From Oceanobacillus sp. HTM 045 (GTDB lineage Bacteria; Pseudomonadota; Alphaproteobacteria; Rhodobacterales; Rhodobacteraceae), in the NCBI GenBank assembly GCA_009733745.1, contig WNWL01000002.1:496001-560000 (forward strand): a stretch of 64,000 nucleotides of DNA, in the 5' to 3' direction. Below the pieces are notes generated by a model. That model had not been told where the DNA came from. It ran no database searches and was given only the letters and a program-made list of their open reading frames with translations. This document shows, piece by piece, positions 45,852 through 54,899 of this stretch (within the stretch, counting starts at the first letter, position 1; each line of letters starts with the position of its first letter). The translations under genes were made by a program, and so were the position numbers.

Positions 45852-46376
45852 CTACGCCCAGTCAGCCCAAGTCGCGTCCCGCTCCGACATCACCGCCGGC
45901 TCGGCGGGCCACTCGATGCCGAAGGCCGGGTCGTTCCAGCGCACGCCCGCGCCGAAGCCCGGCTCGAACATCCGGCCCATCTGGTAGAGCACGTCCGCCC
46001 CCGGCGTCAGCGTCAGGAACCCGTGCGCGATGCCCTCGGGCAGGAAGACGGCGTTCATCGCCCCGGCATCCAGTTCCACCGCGCACCAGCGCCCGAACCC
46101 CTCGCCGTCGCGCAGGTCCAGCGCCACGTCCCAGACCCGGCCCGCAGTGCAGCGCACCAGCTTGGCCTCAGCCTTGTCGCCCGGCTGGTAGTGCATCCCC
46201 CGCAGCGTGTGCAGCGCCGTGTTCCGCGACAGGTTCACCTGGCAGGGCGTGAAGCCGATCCCGGCGGCGGCGAACTCGTCGGGACAGTAGAGCCGCGCGA
46301 AGGCGCCGCGGTCGTCCGCGTGGGGCTCCGCCTCCACGAGGAAGACCCCCGGCAGCGCAAGCTCCGTGAAGCGCAT
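45852..46376 (-). CDS. dTDP-4-dehydrorhamnose 3,5-epimerase family protein
   Basis: A 174-residue cupin enzyme of the RmlC/RfbC family. The catalytic-His segment LRGMHYQPGDKAEAKLVR and the GIAHGFLTL region are conserved. In this operon the substrate is likely a CDP- rather than dTDP-linked 4-keto-6-deoxy sugar, and one- or two-centre epimerisation is possible. It is last of five genes and its start shares a base with the methyltransferase stop. Confidence 0.85.
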   Translation of the reverse strand: MRFTELALPGVFLVEAEPHADDRGAFARLYCPDEFAAAGIGFTPCQVNLSRNTALHTLRGMHYQPGDKAEAKLVRCTAGRVWDVALDLRDGEGFGRWCAVELDAGAMNAVFLPEGIAHGFLTLTPGADVLYQMGRMFEPGFGAGVRWNDPAFGIEWPAEPAVMSERDATWADWA

Positions 46377-47605
46377 CAGAACACCCGGACGTCCGGGATC
46401 GCAGTCACGAACTGCCCGCCCCAGTCGCGCACCTCGGCAAGCTGCTCGGCGATCTCCTCGCGCAGGTTCCAAGGCAGGATCAGCACGTAGTCCGGCTTCT
46501 CCGCCAGCATCGCCTCGGGCGAGACCACCGGCACATGCGCGCCGGGCAGGAGCTTGTCCTGCTTCTCCGGGTTGCGGTCGGCGACACAGACAAGATCGTC
46601 CCGCCCCACCCCGCAATAGTTCAGGAACGTGTTGCCCTTGGCCGCCGCGCCGTAGCCCGCGATGCGCTTGCCCGCCGCCTTCGCCTCGGCGAGGAAGGCG
46701 AGGAAGCCGCGCTTCACCTCCGCGACCTTCGCGGCGAAATCGGCATAGGCCTCCGCCGTCGCCAGACCGGCCGCGCCTTCCTCCACCCGGAGCGCGCCCA
46801 CCGCCGGGCTCTCCGCGTGCGCCGCGCCCTGGTGGCAGAGGAACACCCGCAGCGACCCGCCGTGGGTCGGCAGTTTCTCCACGTCGAAGACGCGCAGCCC
46901 GGCACCGCCGAGGATCCGCTCGACCGCCAGCAGCGAAAGGTAGGAATAGTGCTCGTGGTAGATCGTGTCGAACTGCACCTCCCGCATCAGGTTCAGCAGA
47001 TGCGGGAACTCGAAGGTCAGCACGCCCTCCGGCGCCAGCACCAGCGGGAAGCCGGCGGCGAAGGCGCCGATGTCGGGCACATGCGCCAGCACGTTGTTGG
47101 CCGCCATCAGGTCGGCCTTCACGCCGCGCGCGGCCAGCTCCCGCGCGGTGCCCTCGTGGAAGAACATCACCTCCGACGGCACGCCCTTCTCGCGCGCCAG
47201 CGAGGCGGCATGGCCCGCGGGCTCGATCCCGAGCACCGGCACGCCCATGCCGACGAAATGCTGCAGGAGATAGCCGTCGTTGGAGGCGATCTCGACCACG
47301 AGGCTCTCCGCGCCGATGCCGAACCGTTCGGTCATCGCCTCGGCATAGCGCTTCGCATGGGCCACCCAGCCCGGCGAGTAGGAGGAGAGATAGGCGTAGT
47401 CGTGGCTGAAGATCTCGTCCGCCGGGGCGTCGGTATCGACCTGCGCCAGCCAGCAGGCGGAACAGACGCGCACATGCAGCGGCCAGCGCCGCTCGGCGGC
47501 CTCCTCGCCCGGCGTCACGAAGGAATTGGCCAGCGGAGTCTCGCCGAGATCCACCAGCGTGATCTCCAGCGGAGCCTTGCAGTAGCGGCAGGTGGCTTCG
47601 GACAC
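46376..47605 (-). CDS. Sugar C-methyltransferase, class I SAM-dependent
   Basis: A 409-residue enzyme. Residues 1-65 hold a zinc-binding domain with CRYCKAP and VCSACWLAQ. The SAM-binding Rossmann core has VVEIASNDGYLLQHF, and the C-terminal region includes AGYGAAAKGNTFLN. This three-part arrangement matches C-3-methyltransferases acting on 4-keto-6-deoxy sugars (TylCIII/NovU type). I chose the GTG at 47605 because it starts the zinc domain. A 249-base gap separates it from the upstream reductase; that gap shows no gene. Confidence 0.88.
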   Translation of the reverse strand: MSEATCRYCKAPLEITLVDLGETPLANSFVTPGEEAAERRWPLHVRVCSACWLAQVDTDAPADEIFSHDYAYLSSYSPGWVAHAKRYAEAMTERFGIGAESLVVEIASNDGYLLQHFVGMGVPVLGIEPAGHAASLAREKGVPSEVMFFHEGTARELAARGVKADLMAANNVLAHVPDIGAFAAGFPLVLAPEGVLTFEFPHLLNLMREVQFDTIYHEHYSYLSLLAVERILGGAGLRVFDVEKLPTHGGSLRVFLCHQGAAHAESPAVGALRVEEGAAGLATAEAYADFAAKVAEVKRGFLAFLAEAKAAGKRIAGYGAAAKGNTFLNYCGVGRDDLVCVADRNPEKQDKLLPGAHVPVVSPEAMLAEKPDYVLILPWNLREEIAEQLAEVRDWGGQFVTAIPDVRVF

Positions 47606-47854
47606 GCCCCTCTCCCTGTTGCCTGAACCCTCACGAACGTGGCGCTTCTGGCCTTGCGGCGCGCGCGGGTCAAGCCTCCAGCGCGCCGCGAAGTGCCGCG
47701 CGCCCGTGGAACGGTAGCACCCGCGGCGCGCGGCAACCGGCGCGCATGTGGCCGGTGCGGAAAGGCCACGGATCGCACCGCCCGGCACGCGCCGCGGGCC
47801 TCGCGGCGGCCATCGGCGGCACGCCGGACGCGGCGCCCGGTTCAACCAGACAGC

Positions 47855-48718
47855 TCAGGCGCCGAGGTAGCCGTCGCAGAGGTCGCACAGGCTGTCGGCG
47901 AAGGTCACCGGCTCCTCGAACCCGACCTCGCGGCGGAGCCGGGTGACGTCCGCTCCCAGCACCGCGGGCTCGCCGGGGCCCAGCTCGCGCCGGCCGAAGC
48001 GGATCACGTCGCTCACCCCGAAATGCGCCTCGATCGCCGCGCCGATGGCGTCGAACCGCTCCGCCACGCCGCGGGCGATGTTGACCGGCCCGGTCACGCC
48101 GGAGAGGAGCAGCGCCGCGAAGGCCGCGCCCACGTTGCGCGTGTCCCAGAAATCCCGCCGGGTGCCGCCCGGCCCGCAGTCCAGCGCCACTCCGCTGGCC
48201 GCCGCGCGCACCATCAGGGGCAGAAGCCGCGTCGGCGTCTCGCCGGGGCCGAACATGAAGAAGGGCCGCCCCCAGGCCGTGTTCTCGCCCAGCGCCGCCA
48301 GCCGCTCCCAGGTCCGCAGCTTGGCCTCGCCGTAGGGCGTGTGCGGCGCCAGCGGGGAGTCCTCGCGCAGGCATTCCGTGTCGCCGCCCCAGCCATACTC
48401 GGTGCAGCTGCCGCAGCCGACCGCGCGCACGCCGCCCGCGCCGAGGAACCGCGCGAACAGGTCCGCGCTCGCCGCCTCCCAGTCGGCATTGAGGGGCGAG
48501 TGCCAGAACCTGCCATGCTCGGTCACCCAGGCCAAATGCAGCAGGTGGGTCGGCCGCTCCGCCGCGATCAGCGCCCGGCGGTCGCCCGCGTCCAGCAGGT
48601 CGGCCCGCCGCCCGAGTGCGTTATCGCGGTGGGTCGCGACCGCGACGCCCCGCGCCCGCAGCGCGGCGACCGCGTGCCGCCCGATGAACCCCTCGCCGCC
48701 AGTGACCAGAACACGCAT
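47855..48718 (-). CDS. NAD-dependent sugar epimerase/reductase (SDR)
   Basis: A 287-residue short-chain dehydrogenase. The Rossmann motif VTGGEGFIGRHAV and the catalytic Tyr-x3-Lys in TPYGEAKLRTW are present, and the serine lies in CGSCTEYGW. It probably reduces the 4-keto group of the CDP-sugar after methylation, though this is inferred from the operon. The ATG at 48718 starts the Rossmann fold. It is 41 bases downstream of rfbG. Confidence 0.82.
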   Translation of the reverse strand: MRVLVTGGEGFIGRHAVAALRARGVAVATHRDNALGRRADLLDAGDRRALIAAERPTHLLHLAWVTEHGRFWHSPLNADWEAASADLFARFLGAGGVRAVGCGSCTEYGWGGDTECLREDSPLAPHTPYGEAKLRTWERLAALGENTAWGRPFFMFGPGETPTRLLPLMVRAAASGVALDCGPGGTRRDFWDTRNVGAAFAALLLSGVTGPVNIARGVAERFDAIGAAIEAHFGVSDVIRFGRRELGPGEPAVLGADVTRLRREVGFEEPVTFADSLCDLCDGYLGA

Positions 48719-48759
48719 CTTGAACCCTGCCTCAGCCTGCCCGCCCAGCCCTGCCCGCG

Positions 48760-49815
48760 TCAGGCATAGGCCGCGATCTGCGCGCAGGTCACCGCGCGCA
48801 TGTCCTCGCCGGCATCCATCGCCCGGTACCACTCCGCCGTCAGCCCGATCGCCTCGGCGGTGTCGTAGCGGTCGCGCCAGCCGAGCGCGTCGCGCGCCCT
48901 GCCGGAGTCGAGCAGCCGCCGCCCCATCTCGCGCGGGAAGTCGCCCTGCTCCTGCACCCAGCCTTCCGTCGCGCCGACCGCCGCCTGCATCGCCGCGGTC
49001 AGGTCGGCCACGGTCGCCTCGCCCGCCGCGCCCGCGTCGGGCCCGAAGTTCAGCGCCATCGGCACCGACCGCCCCCCCAGCACCGACTGGACGTAGAGGA
49101 ACGTCCCCGCGAGGCAGTCGAGCACGTGCTGCCAGGGCCGGGTCGCCTGCGGATAGCGCAGCACCAGCGGCTCGCCGCCGCGCGCCGCGCGCCAGATGTC
49201 CGGCACCAGCCGGTCGGCGGCGAAATCGCCCCCGCCGATCACGTTTCCCGAGCGCACCGTCATCAGCGGCAGCCGCTCGCCGAGGAAGGAGCGCCGGTAG
49301 GAGGCGACGACGATCTCCGCCGCCGCCTTCGACGCCGAATAGGGGTCGTGCCCGCCCAGCGGGTCCCCCTCGGTGAAGGGCCGCGCCACCTCGGCGGTCT
49401 CGTAGACCTTGTCGGTCGTCACCACGAGGATCGCCTTCACCCCCGGCTCCGACCGCGCCGCCTCGATCACGTTGGCGGTGCCCATCACGTTGGTTCCGAA
49501 GGTGGTGAGCGGGTCGAGGTAGGACTGCCGCACCAGCGCCTGCGCGGCGAGGTGCAGCACGATCTCCGGCTGGATCACCGCGATCTCCGACTGCAGCTCG
49601 TCCCAGTCGCGGACATCGACCGTGCGGCTGTCGCAGGCCTCCTCCACCCCGGCCAGCTCGTACAGCGACGGCCAGGTGTCGGGCGGCAGCGAGATGCCGG
49701 TGACCTCCGCCCCCATCGCCGAGAGCCAGAGCGTGGCCCAGCTGCCCTTGAACCCCGTGTGCCCGGTCACCAGGACCCGCCTGCCGTTCCAGAATGCCGG
49801 ATCGACCTGGCCCAT
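48760..49815 (-). CDS. rfbG: CDP-glucose 4,6-dehydratase
   Basis: A 351-residue extended SDR that converts CDP-glucose to CDP-4-keto-6-deoxyglucose. VTGHTGFKGSWATLWL is the RfbG-specific Rossmann motif, and the catalytic YSASKAAAEIVV follows. QALVRQSYLDPLTTFGTNV is conserved in the family. It lies three bases after rfbF and uses its product. Length is normal. Confidence 0.95.
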   Translation of the reverse strand: MGQVDPAFWNGRRVLVTGHTGFKGSWATLWLSAMGAEVTGISLPPDTWPSLYELAGVEEACDSRTVDVRDWDELQSEIAVIQPEIVLHLAAQALVRQSYLDPLTTFGTNVMGTANVIEAARSEPGVKAILVVTTDKVYETAEVARPFTEGDPLGGHDPYSASKAAAEIVVASYRRSFLGERLPLMTVRSGNVIGGGDFAADRLVPDIWRAARGGEPLVLRYPQATRPWQHVLDCLAGTFLYVQSVLGGRSVPMALNFGPDAGAAGEATVADLTAAMQAAVGATEGWVQEQGDFPREMGRRLLDSGRARDALGWRDRYDTAEAIGLTAEWYRAMDAGEDMRAVTCAQIAAYA

Positions 49816-49818
49816 CGC

Positions 49819-50592
49819 CTATCCCCAGACGCGCCAGGGCGCGGCGCCGGAGGACCAGAGCGCCTCCAGGTGGTTCTTGTCGCGGAGCGTGTCCATCGGG
49901 TGCCAGAACCCGTCATGGGTCCAGGCCATCAGCTCGCCATCGGCGGCGAGGCTCTCCAGCGGCGCGTCCTCGAAGGAGGTCGCGTCGCCCTCGATCCGGT
50001 CGACCACCGAGGGGTTCAGGATGAAGAACCCGCCGTTGATCCGCGCGTTGTCGCCCGGCGGCTTCTCGCGGAACTCCCGCACCGCCCCCTCGACGATCTC
50101 CAGCGCGCCGTAGCGCCCCGGCGGCACGACGGATGTGACCGTCGCCTCGCGCCCGTGCGCGCGGTGGAAGGCGATCTCGGCCATGATGTCCACGTCCGAC
50201 ACGCCGTCGCCATAGGTGAAGCAGAACGGCTCCGCCGGGTCGAGATACTCCCGCACCCGCTTCAGCCGCCCGCCGGTCTGGGTGCCGTCGCCGGTGTCGA
50301 CCATCGTCACCCGCCAGGGCTCGGCGGTGGAGTGGTGATAGGTGATCTCGCCGGTCGAGGCGTCGATCGTCACGTCGGAGGCGTGCAGCAGGTAGTTCGC
50401 GAAGAACTCCTTGATCATGTAGCCCTTGTAGCCGAGGCAGATCACGAAATCCGTCACCCCGTGATGGGCGTAGATCTTCATCACATGCCACAGGATCGGC
50501 CGGCCGCCGATCTCGATCATCGGCTTCGGCCGGAGATGGCTCTCCTCCGAGATCCGCGTGCCGAGCCCGCCCGCGAGAATGACTGCCTTCAT
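49819..50592 (-). CDS. rfbF: Glucose-1-phosphate cytidylyltransferase
   Basis: A 257-residue enzyme making CDP-glucose from CTP and glucose 1-phosphate. The nucleotidyltransferase loop LAGGLGTRISEESHLRPKP and the segment YGDGVSDVDI are those of RfbF. I chose the ATG at 50592; the open frame upstream adds 23 Arg-rich residues of low likelihood. It is first of the operon. The promoter must lie in 50593-50756, opposite the NlpC-like gene, where I see no clear boxes. Confidence 0.95.
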   Translation of the reverse strand: MKAVILAGGLGTRISEESHLRPKPMIEIGGRPILWHVMKIYAHHGVTDFVICLGYKGYMIKEFFANYLLHASDVTIDASTGEITYHHSTAEPWRVTMVDTGDGTQTGGRLKRVREYLDPAEPFCFTYGDGVSDVDIMAEIAFHRAHGREATVTSVVPPGRYGALEIVEGAVREFREKPPGDNARINGGFFILNPSVVDRIEGDATSFEDAPLESLAADGELMAWTHDGFWHPMDTLRDKNHLEALWSSGAAPWRVWG

Positions 50593-50756
50593 GGATGCCC
50601 CCCGTGGATGCCGCCTGCCGCGCGCCCCGCCGCGCGCCCCGTTGTGGCCTCTCGGCTGCACCTGCGCAAGGGCCGCAACCTTGCCAGCCGCGCCCCCATC
50701 TGCTCACATGCCCGGGAAAACCGGTTTCCGCGTTCTGTAAAGGCGTTTCCCTCCCG

Positions 50757-52082
50757 ATGGCATTTCAGAAAACCACCATTTCCGCAGCCGTGGGCGGCGA
50801 TCCGTCGCGGATCCCCACCCCCGGCCCCTGGGGCGACCACTGGCTCACCCCCTGGGACCCCGGCCTCGTCGGCAGCCCGATGCAGATCCCCCAGTCCAGC
50901 ACCGAGGTGCCGAACCACGCCGAGGACGTGCGCAAGATCGAGGCGCTGCTCAACGACACCTTGCGCATCGCCCGGCCGATGCCGGTGGACGGGATCTGCG
51001 ACCACCAGCTCGTCTCGGTGATCTGCGACGTGCAGCGCGAGCTCGGGCTCACTCCCGACGGCGTGATCAGCCCCACGGGCAAGACGCTGCGCCTGCTGAA
51101 CGGCATCGCCCACCCGGCCGAGCTGACCAAGGCGCAGGTCGGCAACTTCGAGAAGGGCATGTATGACATCGCCTACAGGGAGTATTACGAGGACCCGAAG
51201 TTCCCCGCCTGTTTCGACCTCCTGCTCAGCCTCGGCAACGCCAACCCGATGGTCTATGTCGGCGGCGAGGTGCCGGCGAGCGAGTACGAGTTCGCGATCG
51301 ACGTGCGCGAGGAGAGGCGCAGCGACGTCCTGACCAAGGACAACATCGTCAAGTTCCTCGACGCGCTCGCCCGGCTGAAGCTCTGGGCCAAGAAATGCAA
51401 GCTCCGGCTCTACCTGATCCACGAGCGCCGCCTCGTGTGGCAGTCGAACGAGCGCGAGATCGACGCCCCCGTCGCACCCTACGAGGGCCGGCTCACCCCG
51501 GCGGCCTTCGGCACCGCCCCCTCCCAGCCGAAGATGGTCTATGTCGGCACCGGCGGACATCCGTTCATCGGGCGCAGGCTCTGGAAGATCGGCGCGAAAT
51601 ACTGGTTCCGCTACGGCTCGCGCGTGACCACCGAGAACCAGCACCGCGGGATGGACTGCATCAACTTCGTCGGCTCGGTCTACCAGATCGCGACGAGGCT
51701 GCCGCCGACGGCCAACCCCTACTTCTCCTCGCCCAACATGGCGGACGAACTCGGCGCCTCCCCGGTCGTCTGGACCGAGACCCTGCCGCCGCCCGCGCCG
51801 CCCCAGCCCGGCCAGCAGCCCGTGCCGCCGCAACAGCCGCTGCAGATCGCCAATGGCCAGGGCACCGGCGAGGCGATCAAGAAGTATTTCGAGGACCCGA
51901 CCCGGACCCAGACCTACCTGATCTGGACCGGCGGCCACATCCGCATCATCGTCAACAAGACGGTGCACGAATGGGCGCATTCCTCAAACGGCTACAAGTC
52001 CGGCCCGGTCTCGGCAGAGGCGACGGTGAAGGACAACACCACCTACCATCTCTACAGCCTGCCCGCGAACCGCCAGTTCTGA
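50757..52082 (+). CDS. Uncharacterised protein with peptidoglycan-binding-like module and NlpC/P60-like cysteine hydrolase region
   Basis: A 441-residue protein without recognised signal peptide. Residues about 52-115 resemble a peptidoglycan-binding repeat (VRKIEALLNDTLRI, then DVQRELGLTPDGVISPTGK). Toward the end, Cys301 in GMDCINFVGSVY and His394 in TGGHIRIIV match the pattern of NlpC/P60 amidases, with His404 as possible third residue. A Pro/Gln-rich stretch lies between them near residues 345-365. A cell-wall hydrolase, possibly a secreted or toxin-like effector, is the best guess; no immunity gene is obvious. It diverges from rfbF. Confidence 0.6.
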   Translation: MAFQKTTISAAVGGDPSRIPTPGPWGDHWLTPWDPGLVGSPMQIPQSSTEVPNHAEDVRKIEALLNDTLRIARPMPVDGICDHQLVSVICDVQRELGLTPDGVISPTGKTLRLLNGIAHPAELTKAQVGNFEKGMYDIAYREYYEDPKFPACFDLLLSLGNANPMVYVGGEVPASEYEFAIDVREERRSDVLTKDNIVKFLDALARLKLWAKKCKLRLYLIHERRLVWQSNEREIDAPVAPYEGRLTPAAFGTAPSQPKMVYVGTGGHPFIGRRLWKIGAKYWFRYGSRVTTENQHRGMDCINFVGSVYQIATRLPPTANPYFSSPNMADELGASPVVWTETLPPPAPPQPGQQPVPPQQPLQIANGQGTGEAIKKYFEDPTRTQTYLIWTGGHIRIIVNKTVHEWAHSSNGYKSGPVSAEATVKDNTTYHLYSLPANRQF

Positions 52083-52167
52083 GCTCCAGCGCGCCGCGCC
52101 CGGCCTCGCCTGCCCTGGCCCACGCCCCGCCCGCGGCGCGTGGCCGGCCTTGCGCGCGTGGCGGGGT

Positions 52168-53055
52168 TCAGTCCGCGGCGACCTCGCGCAATGCCTCGAT
52201 CAGCGCGCCGGTCAGCCGCGCCTTGGGCCGCCGCGCCGGCTCCATCGCCGCGACATGGCGCGTCGCCCCGTCCAGCGGCACCACCCGCACGCCCTCCGGC
52301 ACCTCCGGCCCGCGGGCGGTCAGCGGCGCGACCGTCGCGCCGAGCCCGGCGGCGACCATCGAGACCACCGCCTCCAGCGAGTCGATCTCCATCCGCGCCT
52401 CGACCCGCAGTCCTGCCGCGGCGAGCTGCCGCTCGATCTCGTGCCCGGCCCAGCTCCGGCGGTTGAAGAAGATGAAGGGCTGCCCGCGCAGGATCTCCGC
52501 CGCCGTCGCCCCCTCGGCGTCGGCGGGCGCGAACACCGCCAGCCGCTCCGCCGCGATGTCGTGCAGCCGCATCCCCTCCGGCGCGATCTCCGGCCGGGTC
52601 AGGATCGCGACGTCGATCTCCCGCGCCGAAAGGCTCTGCGCCAGCTCCGCCGAGCCGCCGCTCTCGACCGTCAGCACGAGGCCCGGATGCAGCGCCCGCA
52701 GCCGCGCCAGCGCCGGCGGCAGCAGGCTGGTCAGCACCGAGCGCACCGCGCCCACCGCCAGCCGCCCGGCCACCTCGCCGCCCAGCGCCGCACCCGTCGC
52801 CGCGACGAGGTCGAGGATCGCCCGCGCATGGGTCGCCAGCGCCTCGCCCTGCTCGGTCAGCCGCGCCAGCCGCCCGCCGCGGTCGAACAGCGCCGTGCCG
52901 ACCGCCTCTTCCAGCGCCTTGACCCTCAGCGAGATCGCCGACTGCGTCAGCCCCATCGCCGCCCCCGCCGCGCCGAAGCCACCGTGATCGACCACAGCGA
53001 CGAAGGCCCGGAGGTTGCGAAGCTCGAAGCCCGGTGATGAGATTATCTTATCCAT
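52168..53055 (-). CDS. LysR-family transcriptional regulator
   Basis: A 295-residue regulator. The N-terminal helix-turn-helix (LRNLRAFVAVVDHGGFGAAG, LTQSAISLRVKALEEAVG) and a periplasmic-binding-like effector domain are typical. I chose the ATG at 53055; one at 53079 adds eight residues and is possible. It diverges from an acyl-CoA dehydrogenase gene across an 81-base gap, a usual arrangement for a LysR regulator and its target. Confidence 0.9.
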   Translation of the reverse strand: MDKIISSPGFELRNLRAFVAVVDHGGFGAAGAAMGLTQSAISLRVKALEEAVGTALFDRGGRLARLTEQGEALATHARAILDLVAATGAALGGEVAGRLAVGAVRSVLTSLLPPALARLRALHPGLVLTVESGGSAELAQSLSAREIDVAILTRPEIAPEGMRLHDIAAERLAVFAPADAEGATAAEILRGQPFIFFNRRSWAGHEIERQLAAAGLRVEARMEIDSLEAVVSMVAAGLGATVAPLTARGPEVPEGVRVVPLDGATRHVAAMEPARRPKARLTGALIEALREVAAD

Positions 53056-53136
53056 GCGTCCAGAATTACTCATTTTCATGCGCGCGGGCTATCCGTTACT
53101 CTCGTTTCCGTGATCAGAGCGTTACGGGAGCCTCCG
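53056..53136. promoter_or_regulatory. Divergent promoter region between lysR-type and acyl-CoA dehydrogenase genes
   Basis: An 81-base gap that is richer in A and T than its surroundings. CGTTAC occurs twice in the same direction (about 53094 and 53123). No classic T-N11-A palindrome is certain, but the gap must contain both promoters. Confidence 0.4.
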
Positions 53137-54342
53137 ATGTACGATACCGCCGCCGCACCGGCCTTCGGCACGCTGACCGAGGACCAGCTCGCCCTCGCCG
53201 CCGAGGCCCGCGCCTTCGCCGCCCACGTCGCCGCGCCGAAGGCGGCGGAGATCGACCGCACCGAGCAGTACCCGGCGGACACCGTCGCGGCGCTGACCGA
53301 GGCCGGCTTCATGGGCATGACCGTCCCCGAGGCGCATGGCGGGCGCGGGCGCTCCTATCTCGACGCCGCGCTGGTGATCGAGGAGATGGCCGCCGCCTGC
53401 GGCGTCACGGGCCGGATCGTGGTCGAGGGCAACATGGGCGCGATCGGCGCGATCATGGCCTACGGCACGCCCGAGCAGCAGGCCCTCGCCGCCTCCCACG
53501 TCCTCGCCGGCGACAAGCCCGCGATCTGCATCACCGAGCCGGAGGCCGGCTCCGCCGCCACCGAGATGACCACCACCGCGACCCGCGACGGCGACCATTA
53601 CGTGCTGGAAGGCACCAAGCACTGGATCACCGGCGGCGGCGTCTCGAAGCTGCACCTCGTCTTCGCCCGCCTCGTCGAGGACGGCGCGGACAGGGGCATC
53701 GCCGGCTTCATCGCGCTGGCGGGGGAGGAGGGCCTCCATATCGGCCCCCGCGAGCCCGCGATGGGCCTGCGCGCCATCCCCGAGACCCGGATCGAGTTCC
53801 GCGGCCTGCGCCTGCCCGCATCGCGCCTCGTCGCCCCGCCGGAAGGCCCCCGCCGCGGCTTCGCCCGGCTGATGGACGCCTACAATTCCCAGCGCGTCGG
53901 CGCCGCCACCGTGGCGCTCGGCATCGCGCGGGGCGCCTACGAGACCGCGCTCGCCTTCGTGAAGGAGCGCCACCAGTTCGGCCGCCCGATCGCCGAGTTC
54001 CAGGGCCTGCAATGGATGCTCGCCGACATGTCCGTCGCCATCGACGCCGCGCGGCTGATGATCCACCGCGCCGCCGCCAGCGCCGCGACCACCGCGAGCG
54101 GCTTCCCCGACCCGGAACTGGCGGCCAAGGCCAAGATCCTCGCCTCCGAGACCGCGGTGAAGGTCACCAACGACGCGCTGCAGCTCCACGGCGCGGCGGG
54201 CTACTCGCGCAACAACCCGCTGGAACGCATGGTCCGAGACGCCCGCATGTTCACCATCGGCGGCGGCACGGCGCAGATGCTCCGCAACCTCGTCGCCGGG
54301 TCGATCCTCGGTATGAAGACCCCCCAGACCCGCCACGCCTGA
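53137..54342 (+). CDS. Acyl-CoA dehydrogenase family protein
   Basis: A 401-residue FAD enzyme that oxidises an acyl-CoA to the enoyl-CoA. Motifs AICITEPEAGSAATEMT, RHQFGRPIAEFQGLQW-type (KERHQFGRPIA) and QLHGAAGYSRNNPLERM are characteristic, the last carrying the C-terminal signature. Catalytic base and chain length are not certain. GAGCCTCCG precedes the ATG at 53137; a GTG at 53110 would add nine residues. Probable target of the divergent LysR regulator. Confidence 0.92.
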   Translation: MYDTAAAPAFGTLTEDQLALAAEARAFAAHVAAPKAAEIDRTEQYPADTVAALTEAGFMGMTVPEAHGGRGRSYLDAALVIEEMAAACGVTGRIVVEGNMGAIGAIMAYGTPEQQALAASHVLAGDKPAICITEPEAGSAATEMTTTATRDGDHYVLEGTKHWITGGGVSKLHLVFARLVEDGADRGIAGFIALAGEEGLHIGPREPAMGLRAIPETRIEFRGLRLPASRLVAPPEGPRRGFARLMDAYNSQRVGAATVALGIARGAYETALAFVKERHQFGRPIAEFQGLQWMLADMSVAIDAARLMIHRAAASAATTASGFPDPELAAKAKILASETAVKVTNDALQLHGAAGYSRNNPLERMVRDARMFTIGGGTAQMLRNLVAGSILGMKTPQTRHA

Positions 54343-54451
54343 GCCCGGCGAAGCCCGAGGGCCGGGTCAACCCTGCCGCAGGCACGTCCGAAGGGCGCCC
54401 GAGGTTGACGCGGCGGGATTCCAGGAACTTCGGGCGACCCACGCTCGTGAT

Positions 54452-54486
54452 GGCGCCTTGAGGGGCAAACCTGCCGCTCAAGCGCC
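54452..54486. terminator. Stem-loop downstream of the acyl-CoA dehydrogenase gene
   Basis: GGCGC-TTGAG and CTCAA-GCGCC arms, with one bulged base, enclose a loop that can pair further. It lies 110 bases after the stop. There is no clear T-run. Confidence 0.35.
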
Positions 54487-54647
54487 CCCAGGCAGATTCC
54501 CGACCTCCCGACCCGCGCGCCCGTCAGCCGTCGGCTCCCCCGCGCGCGCGCCGCCTCCGGGCGGGCCCGCGCCACGCCGCGGCCAGCGCCGCGCCGGCAT
54601 GGGTGGGGGAGGCGGCGGGCGCGCGGGCGCGAAGCGCCAAAAGATTC

Positions 54648-54676
54648 TGAACCGCCCCCGCCTCTCGCGCGACCCA
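54648..54676 (+). promoter_or_regulatory. ECF-like promoter motif, copy 1 (no gene downstream)
   Basis: TGAACC at 54648-54653, a 16-base spacer and CGACCCA at 54670-54676 match exactly in hexamer, spacing and heptamer the site at 60187-60215. The preceding CAAAAGATTC also resembles CAAAAAATC there. Reading right leads into the 3' side of the caspase gene in antisense orientation. The remaining 54343-54899 gap shows no convincing gene. Confidence 0.5.
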
Positions 54677-54899
54677 TCCCTGCAACCGGCGGATGGGCAA
54701 ACGGAGCCGCCCTGCCCCGGTCGCGTCGCTCCACGTCGCGGGCCGCTCCCTCGCCCGCGCCACCTCGGCCCGCCCGATCCCCCCGGGCGGGCCAATTTCG
54801 TGCTGCATAACCGGAAGAGTGCGCCGCGTCCCGGCGCCCGCCCGTGGCGGGCCGCTCACCCGCGGCGCGCGGCCGATGTCGGCGCAATTGGCAGCGGTG

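Noticed and set aside
47606-47854. A broken gene between the methyltransferase and the reductase
   Set aside because: The upstream frame continues the methyltransferase frame but lacks motifs and is Arg/Pro-rich; nothing supports a relic.
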